NCBI GenBank assembly: GCA_009767595.1 | Contig: VSDK01016840.1 | Coordinates: 245,302-309,301 of the forward strand | Length of the DNA: 64,000 bases | From: Symbiodinium kawagutii | Taxonomy: Eukaryota; Sar; Dinophyceae; Suessiales; Symbiodiniaceae | Reading direction: 5' to 3' | Shown here: positions 55,425 through 64,000 of the stretch, piece after piece | Layout of the letters: the number at the start of each line of letters is the position of its first letter | How positions within the stretch are numbered: position 1 is the stretch's first letter | Program-made: the position numbers and the translations under genes | The notes under the pieces: model-generated | The model's database searches: none | Told to the model about the DNA's origin: nothing | Seen by the model: only the letters and a program-made list of their open reading frames with translations

Positions 55425-57722
55425 AGGGAACCCGACAACTGGTAGGTCGTCCTATGCACAGATTTTTTGTTTGAAAAGGAATTAAGATGTAAGAGCTAAT
55501 ACAGCTACTTGCTCACTAATCTATGTCAATCTGAGAGAGTTGGGTATGGCAAACTTCCGAGAGTGAGGTGTGCCAAACTTCCATGAAGCTGCAGCCTTTG
55601 TTTCGTTTTGTTTAGTCATTTCTTTTTCTCCGCTTGATGGCTTGGTGCAGGTGGTGTTTCCACCGCGGCAGCAAAGTTCTCAGTCAGGGGGGTTGAAGAG
55701 TCAGCAAGTGATCGAAACAGAGAAATGTGGAGAACACGGAGCTGTTGAGACGTGCCGAAGCAGAAGGGATATCATGATGTAAAATGAGATTGGCCCAGTT
55801 TCTGGGCATGCTATGGCATGCTACCTAGATTGACGTGCTCGTGTGTTCTGAGATTTCTGAGGCTGATGATGTCGACAAAGAGTTTGATTTCGACACAACT
55901 ACCGATGAAGCCGTGCCACTTTGGCCGCATGCGGGAAAAAACTGCAGTTGCGAATCTACGTCGGAATCCTTTCGACACAACTTAAATGACACATCATCAC
56001 TTTCATTCATGTTCCAATATCGAATCCCAATCATTGGAAAGCTTTTCCCTAAAGATTCCCACCGTTTTCCCGTGACTTTTCCCATGTTCCACATGGATTT
56101 TGCTTCGATCCTCCCAGAGATCCCCAGAGATCCCTCCAAGGCTTGGAGCCGATGCCCTGGCATCTCTAGGGCTGGTGGTCGACTGCAAACACCGGCGCCT
56201 GTTGGATGCGAGCAGGCGGGACATGGGACAACGGCATGTGACAACCATTGAAGTTACCGATGTTTGATCAAGGATCTTACTCTTAGCTACAGTATTTCAG
56301 TCAAGGATCTTACGCTTGACTATTAGAGTCAGGATTTAATAAGCTACAAGGGATTAACCCATTGGTGAAACGTCATTTGCAAACACTTAACTCCCAACAA
56401 TATGCAAAAACCATGAACAACCTGGACTAAGAAAGTCTGACAGTTGATCAGGGCAAATCACTGCATCACGGGTTCTCCAAATGAAAAGCAAACAATTGTT
56501 TTTTTGCAAGACAAGTTGATACAAGTTGTATTTCATCCCTACTGTATACAACCGGTCTTATATGAAATACCTGCTGCTTCAGGTTTTCAGATCAGAGTTT
56601 GGGGTGCCGCAGGCTTCCTGCCTTGCCCAGTGTGGAAGCTTGCCCTCGTGCTGGTCAAAGTAGATGCGTGCACGTGGCGTGGCACAACCAAAACAAATTT
56701 ACTGCAAAGTTTTTGGAAACATAACTGAGAGAAACTGACCTTGTGGGGCTGTTGCTAAAGTCGCAGCTGCCTCGCTGTGCAGCACTGGATGAGGTGAGAA
56801 TGAACTTTCGAAATCCGATGGATTCAAAAAAGGCGAGAAATTGTTGCGTCCAACTGCGTGGGAGTCCTGTGGCAGGGTGCAGTCACAAAAAGCAGTGAAA
56901 GATATGAAAGGTATGAGAAAGATTGAGAACTCACAAGTCACAAGGTGGTTCTCCAGTGTGTTAGATGCATACCCTTGGCACCCCTTGGCACCCCTTGGCT
57001 ATGACGTGCTCTCTTCTATGACATCGGGGTGATCCTGCAAGTCCAAGTGTTCTTGTAGGGGCCACCATTGATCTTTGAAGCACTGACTTGGAACCAGACA
57101 TCATACACATCGACACATCCATATAAGTCATTGCCGCCAAACCCTATGTCAAATTTAATCCATATGTCCCTGTTTGATTCCTTTGTTTGTCCGCGTTGCA
57201 CTGCTTTCATTTGCAGATTGGGACACGCCCCTGTCTACCGTCCAAGTGATCCTGCTTTCAAGATCAATTTAATCCAGCAGATGGTAGCTTCCTGGTACTA
57301 GCTTTTCAGCCATCGACATTAACCAAGTATCTGACGTTTGAACGAAGTGTCCCTATCGTACTGACTTCGATTACTATCGCAGCATCGAATTCACCAGTAG
57401 GGTAACACTAACCTGTCTCACGATGGTCTAAACCCAGCTCACGTTCCCCATTGGCGGGTGAACATGTAACATCATGTAACATGCCCTGATCATATGCAAG
57501 ATCGCTTGTAGTGCATAAGATATGTGTAAGGAACCTCGCTGACAATCTCCAGGTGAAGCTAAACGATAACTCCCTCAGACAAAATGAGTTAACATAGCGT
57601 AGAGCAATCTGGGGCCTTGAAGAACAATGGTTCTTCAGTTTGTGATCACCGAATCAGATCGAATCGGCGCCATGTTTTGACCGTCGCATTTATGTAAATC
57701 ACTGGAAACCAATCTGAGCCAG
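55425..57722. other. Unassigned DNA with candidate exons
   Basis: + strand stretches that may be exons: about 55648-55734 (GGVSTAAAKFSVRGVEESAS), about 55847-55980 (ISEADDVDKEFDFDTTTDEA), about 56589-56728 (IRVWGAAGFLPCPVWKLALV) and about 56738-56794 (DLVGLLLKSQLPRCAALDE, followed by GTGAGA). It holds the CCCCTTGGCA repeat at 56971-57000 and two AGAGATCCCC decamers near 56118-56137. No family recognised. Confidence 0.35.
56971..57000. repeat. 10-base tandem repeat CCCCTTGGCA
   Basis: ACCCTTGGCA, CCCCTTGGCA and CCCCTTGGCT are contiguous at a 10-base period. Confidence 0.9.
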
Positions 57723-58985
57723 GAGATTGTGGTGAAGGCCCTTGCCGACACTGGATCCACTGATGTGGACACTAAGACAGCACTTGTGGATAAAGCGAAC
57801 CGAGCGCGCTTGAATGAATTGCCACGCAAGGTCCAGATGTGTCGCGTAATGTCATATTTCAATCGATAATGTATCATTAACATACGTGTTTTGTTTCAGC
57901 CAGTGGGCGTGGCCCAGCAGTTTGGGGCCAGGTCTCTTGGAAATTCTTGGAATGGTTATGTTATGTTGCTTAGGAACTAGGCTGGATTGGTTTGGCACCA
58001 GCCTTAGGACCTGCAGGAGTCCAAGATCAAATCTCTGGGCCTCGTGGTGGATGACTCTGAGACTTGACGCAGACTCCATGGCGCTCTGTGGCTGTGCTTA
58101 GTCGGAAACAATGGGATTTGCAAGGGGCAGGATGGGACAGATGCCGCAAAATGAAAGGTTTTGCCGCAAGTGAAGCAAGTGGGGGTGGCTCGTAGAAAGT
58201 TCGGCGTCCAGTCGTGTAAAAAACCAACCTGGGAGCTGAATAACGTCACGGAACACATGTTTGAAACATGTCGCATCATGTCGCATCATGTCGCATCATG
58301 TCGCGTGTTGGCTAGGAGATTCCAGCTCTCTTCGAGACTGCGGGTGGTGTGACCACATCTGCCCCCATCTACTGGGCCACCGCAAAGCTTGGAGTCAGAC
58401 GCTTGTTTGAGTTGGACGTATACAATAATTACCACATTTGGGGGGTTCTCAGTATAGGGAACCCCTAAGATGAATGGTTTATTAACAAACATGAGTAACA
58501 GGATGATTTGACATATTTGAGGGCACGTCATTGTTGAGAAATGCTCATTGCAAATAAATGTCAAATTATCATTCTGCAAACTTCGGACAAGAGGGGGGTT
58601 TTGCATGATTTTGCCCTTTGAGGTTGATCTTCTGATTTTGGGATGGGCTTGTCATAGCCGGTCATATTTTTCTTGTCACGTTTGATGCTTCCAAATCGGC
58701 ATTGACCAATGCCAATACGTTATGAAGCGGACGCTATGATTGATGTCAGGAGAGGCTCCAGTCCGCTTGAGTCCCTCGCTGGCAGACGAGGACTCTGAGG
58801 ACAGCACAGGCTGTCGTGGACTTCATTGCAAAGCGTGCCACTGGGTGCCCAGTGTGCTGTCCCATGTTTTGCCTGGCGGAGGCAACTGACTCAATGCTGT
58901 GGTGTTAGCCTTGCAGAGGACAGCGACGTTAGCTCAGAAGATGATGAAGATGATGAAGCTTTGCTAGGACATGATGCCTCATGAC
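57723..58985 (+). CDS. Candidate aspartic-peptidase-like gene 2 (DTGS exon)
   Basis: 57723-57830 is a clean exon (AG before, GTCCAG after, 36 codons in phase) reading EIVVKALADTGSTDVDTKTA then LVDKANRARLNELPRK. The LADTGST context recalls the catalytic Asp of retropepsin-type peptidases (Asp codon 57747). Further likely exons: about 57900-57932 (PVGVAQQFGA, then GT), 58016 to about 58062 (ESKIKSLGLVVDDSE), 58326-58417 (LFETAGGVTTSAPIYWATAK, then GT), about 58752-58818 (PVRLSPSLADEDSEDS) and about 58914-58985 (an acidic end, EDSDVSSEDDEDDEALLG, with stop). Gene 1 shows a similar DTGS exon and similar later motifs, so the two look like an old tandem duplication. The peptidase assignment rests on the one motif. 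Confidence 0.4.
58267..58304. repeat. 10-base tandem repeat TCGCATCATG
   Basis: Three exact contiguous copies of TCGCATCATG (58271-58300) with partial copies at both sides. It lies between two candidate exons of the DTGS gene. Confidence 0.95.
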
Positions 58986-59534
58986 AGCAATCTATATAAT
59001 GAGGTTTCTCGCGAATGGAAGTTGAAAAGCCGCCATTTTCCTTTGTGATCTTTTGTTGCAAGGCATGCAGTGAGGTCATGTGAGGTCCCCTATGCAAGGC
59101 ATTGGAAACATGGTCCAGTGCCATGATGTCCTGCCAAGGCATTGGCTGCGTTGAACCTCCTGGTGGATTGTACGAATCGGCGCTTGCTGATGGCATCTGA
59201 GGTCTTCCGGCAGCCGGTGGATGCACCGCATTGGTTGTATTGGTTTCTGCCACTGTTTCGGGGGACAGAGGCCATGAGTTTAGGGCAGGCTCCAACATGC
59301 CGCAGCCCTGTGTTTCCATTCAACTGGCATAATTTACGTTCTGCCGGTGTGATGTTTGTCGAGATTTGCCAGACTGAGGTTTCCCCATCACAGATGCAGG
59401 AGCAGCAGGAGCACAGTCTTCAAAAGCGACGTCGGCGTGAGCATTCTACCGAAGACTGACCTGTTGGAAAACGGCTTGCCAATCGGACTTGCAGGTGTTT
59501 TCTCAGATCCGGCTGTGTGGAAAATGTGTTATTG
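58986..59534. other. Stretch before cyclase B, strand-ambiguous frames
   Basis: A minus-strand frame with an ATG start (58891-59319, 142 codons) overlaps the acidic last exon of the DTGS gene on the + strand. A + frame is open at 59142-59459. Neither shows a domain. Confidence 0.4.
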
Positions 59535-59622
59535 TAAATAAATAAATAAATATATATATATACATATATATCTATCTATATATATATACATATATATCTA
59601 TCTATATATATATATATATATA
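59535..59622. repeat. AT-rich microsatellite with a duplicated ~27-base block
   Basis: (AAAT)n leads into TA runs. The block containing TATATATACATATATATCTA then TCTA occurs twice in a row before a final (TA)n run. Confidence 0.9.
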
Positions 59623-59835
59623 CGATCCGACAGGCAAAAGCTGTCAGAACACCAACGATACCTTCCATAGTGATATTCTGTGATATATGATATATTACTC
59701 TTGTGCGCAGCACAGTCGTGATGGAGTGAGAGTTCCACGTCAAGCCGAGGAATTGCAGCCATTATACAGAGTGGTGCAGATTTTTGTTTCTGTGTGTTCT
59801 TTTTGTTTTGAATGTTTTTTTTCCCCTTGCGAGAC

Positions 59836-59846
59836 TTTTGGCTCAA
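59836..59846 (+). other. Possible relic of the dinoflagellate spliced leader
   Basis: TTTTGGCTCAA matches 11 consecutive bases of the known dinoflagellate spliced-leader sequence (ending ATTTTGGCTCAAG) and sits 10 bases before the cyclase B start codon. Bases further 5' do not match. It may be a retroposition relic or chance. Confidence 0.3.
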
Positions 59847-59856
59847 ACATGGCGCA

Positions 59857-62800
59857 ATGTCGCCGATTGCCTCACAAATTGCTCAGGGACAAGAGGCGGT
59901 GTTTCGATACGGTCAACGTTTGAGAACATGGGTAGATCAGAGCTCGCCGTTCCATCCGAGACTTTGGTGCTTTTTGGTTGGCCCTGTGTTTGTGACCACC
60001 ATTCTGCTGGCGGCAACGGTGAATATTTTTTGGAAAAATAGCTTTGACCATGGCCTTTCACGTCAGCAAGAAGCTGATGAATCGATTCTCGCAAATTTCA
60101 ATCAATCTTCTACAGATCCTTGGCACACACACACACACGCCCAAAAAGTTCTTGTGGCAGATTTGTGGTGAGTCATTGTGATGGGCACGTACCAGAAATG
60201 TACATGAATATACTGTAATTATCTGTAATTACAATGCAGTCAGCGTTTGCCAGTTTAACATCTGAATCTCTCGAACATTGCAGATACCGCACTTGCCTGA
60301 CATTGCCCAATTTTCTCACCTTCCAAGTGAGTTTGTTTTTTTTTGCACATGTTTAACTGCCTCATTCTTGGATACTCTTGCAGTCTGTACGAATCAGAAC
60401 AAAGATGCAGAACCCCTGCAGTTTGAGGCAATCCTGACTCAGATGGCCCATCAGCTTCAAGAGTCTACAGCCGCATCTGCTGTGGAGAGCATTTCACGCT
60501 ACACAAGGCAACCTGAATTGGTGGTGCTCATCAACAGCGATTCCTTCAACTCTTTGTTGTCCTTGCCTGAGTCAGAGTCAATTGAGTCAATCTTTAAACG
60601 GCTATGGCTGGAATCCACGAAGCTTTTTCCAGAAGTCGACTACATTTATTATGGCGACGAGTTTGGTACCTTTGTTGGCTATGAACGGTTGCCGCGCGAG
60701 TTTGTAGAACAGTTTGATTTCACAGCAAGCACCGGTGTCTTCGGTGGAGAGTTTCGGGCTCCAGATGGAACCGGGGCTATGCAACTTTGCAAGATGTGTC
60801 CGCCAGCTGCTGCGGTGCAACCAGGGAAGAAGACTTATTATTTTGTTAACGATGAGGGCATCTACGTGCAATCCTACAAGGAACACGAGTATGACCCAAG
60901 ATCAAGACCTTGGTACCAGAGGGCAGCAGCCGAGAAAGGTGACTTAGTGTGGCTTGAAATCTATAATCATAGTAGTGGTCACACACTGGGCATGACTGCT
61001 GCAAAAGCAGTCGTGCAAGATTTCGAAGTTGTTGGGGTTGTGGCAGCAGATTTCACTATTTCATACTTCAGCAACTTTTTAGAGAATGTCACCGACGTAA
61101 TCGCAAATGAAGCCGGCTTTATTGTAGATTGGGAGACTGGACTGTTGGTTGCAAGCTCTTTGGGCATCAGCCATGTGGCCAAAACCATCGACGTGGGTGG
61201 CCAGACTGCGAAAGTCAGATATCATTGGACACAAGTTTCGGATGCCATGGTCCAGTCTTCCCTGGGCACCCCGGACCTGAATTAAGGACATCTGAGATGT
61301 GATAAGATGTTAAATGTTTTTGTATGTGCACAGGTATTGATATTATACTTTTGTTTCTGTTGGTTTATATGTTTGCATATATATATGAAAATTAATGTTT
61401 CTTGGATAGTTCAGTTATATGTACGCAGAGTCTTATGTTTATATTCATTGAATTCGAAGGTTTCGACTAGACCTTGCCGTGACGTGTTGATTTGCCAGGA
61501 AAACTGCTTTTCCTTTTCCCATTGTATGCACCTAGACTTCCCAAACATGTCATTAAAGATGCCCGTGGCATCCCGTGGCTGCAAATCACTTGCGCTGACT
61601 GGATAATCTTCCGCTCTGAAAGCTTCGCGGTAGGTGGCACAGCTCAGAGCCACAGATGCCCCTGTATGTATTCCAAACTATAAGGGATGAATTGAACAAA
61701 TATACCACTCCTGCTACTATGGCCTCCAATGCCGCTCTCTTACTGCTGCTTTCAGAGTGAAATTTTCATACCTTAAATAGACTTGGATTTTTGAATCATT
61801 TCAATACTTGGATACATTATGATACATTGCGAGTGCCCACAGGGGTTGATTTCGAAGCTCTGAACAAAGCAATCTGTAGAGGGCGCCCCATCGCAGCGCT
61901 CAGGAACCTTGCTTCGAATGTATGGATCCTTGGAGCATCTCCCAGTGAACGGGACTAAAACCAGTGACGACGGCAGGTTTTTGTTCACCTTCACGAAGGG
62001 CGAAGCTTCAAGCTTTCAGGCGTGGGGAAGAAGACAAGGGCATACGAGCGCCAAGAATTGAATTCAAAACGAATTGAAGAACAATTTAGTGTTGAGCTGT
62101 TCTTTTCTTTGGCCCCCTCCTCCCTTAGTAGTATGGCTACATTCTTAAATGGGTCCATGTATTCATCCGAAAGACTTCCATGGCTGCAGGCGAAACAGCA
62201 CTGGCTGGTGGTCATCACATGTCCTGTAAAATCATTTATGCAGCTGTCGTGGAAGCAGCAAGCTTGGGCTGCAGAGCGCAGCTCAAAGGTGCATGATGAA
62301 TTGCAAGCAGATTTGGAGCATCAGGAGGTGAAAACCATTTGGACTTGTGCAGCTTTCTCTCTTCTTGGCGCCCTAATCATGGCAGGTATTGGTCTTGCAG
62401 TCACTCAGCCTTTGAAGCAAATTTCACTGGACATGCTTTCAATGGCGAAGTTGGAGTTCTTGGCTAACAGCCATCTCATGGGGAGCGCGAGGAGAAATTC
62501 CATCAAACCCCGGAGAAATTCCACCAGTTTTATGAGTCTCACTGGGATTGGCCGACTGATGTCGAACCTGGTGGGAAACTCGAGCACAATCAGTGACAGT
62601 GAGGACAGCAGCAGTGATTCTGATTCCAGCAGTGAACAGGAGCTGGAATTGGAAAGCTCTGAAAGCAGTTGCTGGAGTCATGCCATTCCCAGAGAGGTTG
62701 TGAACATGCGTGAGTCATTTTTGTACATGGTGACAGGCTTGAAGTCTTTTGCCAGGTACATGGACCCTGAAATCATGACCATTCTGGTGAAGAGTCGGCG

Positions 62801-63635
62801 CCAGGCTCAGCTAGGCATGGGCAAAGCGCAAGTGACGGTATTCTTCAGTGACATCGCGAATTTCACCACCATTGCTGAGAGCCTGGAACCTGAGATCTTC
62901 ATGTCAATGCTCAGTGAATACTTGGACGAAATGAGCAAAATCATCATGGCCAAGCGTGGAGTTGTGGGCGAGTTCATAGGTGATGCGATCATGGCGTGGT
63001 GGAACGTCCCTCTTGACTTGGGGCCAGAACACACAGCGATGGCGCTAGATGCCGCCCTTTGTCAACAGCTCCGTTTGCAAGAGCTTCGTGACACTTGGGA
63101 AGCAAAGAGCTTGCCTGAAGTCAGAGTCCGCATGGGTCTGGTTCGGGGAACTGTGCTTGCTGGAAACATTGGCAGCTCCCAGAGGATGAAATACGGTTTA
63201 GTGGGAGACAGCGTGAATTTGGCATCCCGTTTGGAAGGTCTCTGCAAGTATTACAGCGTCAGCATTATCATAGAGCAAGATGCAGCTTTCGCCCCTGCCG
63301 TGCAGAGTCGTTTTCAGCTGCGTTTACTCGATTTGGTAACTGTAAAAGGGCGCGTTCAAGCTACTGAACTTTACCAACTCCTTTCGGAGAAGGGTGATTT
63401 ACCAGACGATTTTGATGCAGAAGAGGATTTGCGATACTTCATTGAAGGTTTTGCAGAGATTCATCGACTGTATCGATCCAAGAACTTGCTGCCGTGTGAG
63501 GAAGCGCTGAAGCGCTACCGGCGGCAGTTCCCTCAAGACATGCCAAGCAAGATGCTACTCCGACGTGTGGAGACATTGCTTCACGAGGGGCTGCCAGCTG
63601 ACTGGACGCCAGTTCACAAACTTGTGGAGAAGTGA
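59857..63635 (+). CDS. Receptor-type class III nucleotidyl cyclase, copy B (four or more exons)
   Basis: Paralogue of copy A with the same plan. Exons: 59857 to ~60113; ~60411-61265; 61904-62019; 62190-63635. Exon 1 gives the membrane helix (CFLVGPVFVTTILLAATV). Exons 2-3 form the dCache-like sensor (TFVGYERLP, KTYYFVNDEG, RPWYQRA, WLEIYNHSSG, GVVAADFTISYFSNF). Exon 4 holds WLVVITCPVKSF, a helix (AAFSLLGALIMAGIGLAV) and HAMP-like PLKQISLDMLSMAKLE. A Ser/Asp-rich linker follows, shorter than in A and unlike it. The catalytic domain has FFSDIANFT (Asp codon 62850), GEFIGDAIMAWW (Asp codon 62982), GLVGDSVNLASRLE, and the helical tail to TGA. The introns at 61266-61903 and 62020-62189 start with GC. 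Exon 4 is nearly identical to copy A from about 62930 to the stop but diverged before it. Metal-binding and transition-state residues are intact, so activity is expected. The exon 1-2 junction is unresolved. Confidence 0.85.
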
Positions 63636-64000
63636 TTGTCAGACAGTTTCCCAGCTGCTAATTCGAAACGGATAAAATTGTGGCGTGTCAGCACACAAGT
63701 GGCCAGCCCTGATGGGCTGAATTTGACATGCTTGGAACATCCTTGAAATGAGACAAACACATTTTTCTTGGGTGCACGTGTGCATCTCTCAATGCCTTTG
63801 CCCCAGAGCAGTGGGGAAACCGTAAGGTCCCTCGGCTCTGATCACAAATGCCAATGTCTCTAAAAGGAGAGCATGATTTCCCAATCGGCTTGGGATATTT
63901 GGGCCTTGTTTGGCATTCTAACAACATTGTTGAGTGGAGACTGGTCCTTTTGTCACCGCCGGGAAATTGCTGGTGGAACCTTGCCATGTCATTGCTGTCG
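63636..64000. other. 3' flank of cyclase B
   Basis: Unlike the flank of copy A from the first base after the stop. A 99-codon minus-strand frame shows no domain. No gene supported. Confidence 0.5.

Noticed and set aside
58267..58304. Short regular repeats considered as a CRISPR array
   Set aside because: Contiguous 10-base units without spacers; no cas genes; eukaryotic context.
58891..59319. 142-codon minus-strand ORF with ATG
   Set aside because: Overlaps the acidic last exon of the DTGS gene, and its Ser run is the antisense of that Asp/Glu tract. No domain seen.

Overview
This window reads as nuclear DNA of a dinoflagellate, most likely Symbiodiniaceae-like. The grounds are base composition in the mid-40s %GC, coding sequence cut into many exons of 40-150 bases, and introns that begin with GT, GC or GA. 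The intron starts are proven by reading frame through one recognisable papain-type peptidase gene. Other grounds are abundant AT and triplet microsatellites, a TTTAGGG-like tract, and almost every secure gene lying on the + strand, as in the one-directional gene arrays known from this group. I see no bacterial operon structure, rRNA, tRNA or CRISPR array. The genus assignment is inference.

Layout. 1-2.2 kb: no secure gene. 2.2-7.2 kb: an intron-rich C1A (cathepsin-like) cysteine peptidase with signal segment, I29 propeptide and a complete Cys/His/Asn catalytic set. 7.6-8.2 kb: short candidate exons. 8.2-10.8 kb: an intronless 870-residue FUSC/aromatic-acid-exporter-like membrane protein. 10.8-30 kb: scattered candidate exons on the + strand without recognisable families, a 245-base tandem duplication (24.3-24.8 kb), an exon-like frame broken by TGA (25.8 kb) and several minisatellites. 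30.4-31.7 kb: an intronless MFS-like transporter. 31.8-40.7 kb: candidate exons, including a probable multi-exon gene at 37.2-40.7 kb. 40.8-42.6 kb: a 15-base repeat followed by a 1.7-kb triplet microsatellite. 42.8-47.5 kb and 59.9-63.6 kb: two paralogous receptor-type nucleotidyl cyclases (membrane segment, dCache-like sensor, membrane segment, HAMP-like helix, class III catalytic domain). Between them lie a 137-residue intronless ORF (48.1 kb), a possible polyketide-synthase dehydratase exon (52.5 kb), and two neighbouring genes each with an aspartic-peptidase-like DTGS exon (53.9 and 57.7 kb).

How the genes may work together. The two cyclases are extracellular-ligand sensors that would make a cyclic nucleotide inside the cell. 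Their last ~700 bases are nearly identical while everything upstream has diverged, which points to recent gene conversion of the catalytic end. The two transporters and the peptidase show no operon-like link to them. Dinoflagellate genes are typically transcribed in long arrays and resolved by spliced-leader trans-splicing, so neighbourhood says little about shared function.

Limits. Exon ends were assigned by eye from reading frame and splice-site logic. Entries called 'candidate exons' rest only on an open frame next to a plausible splice site. Some will be chance, because short open frames occur on both strands.
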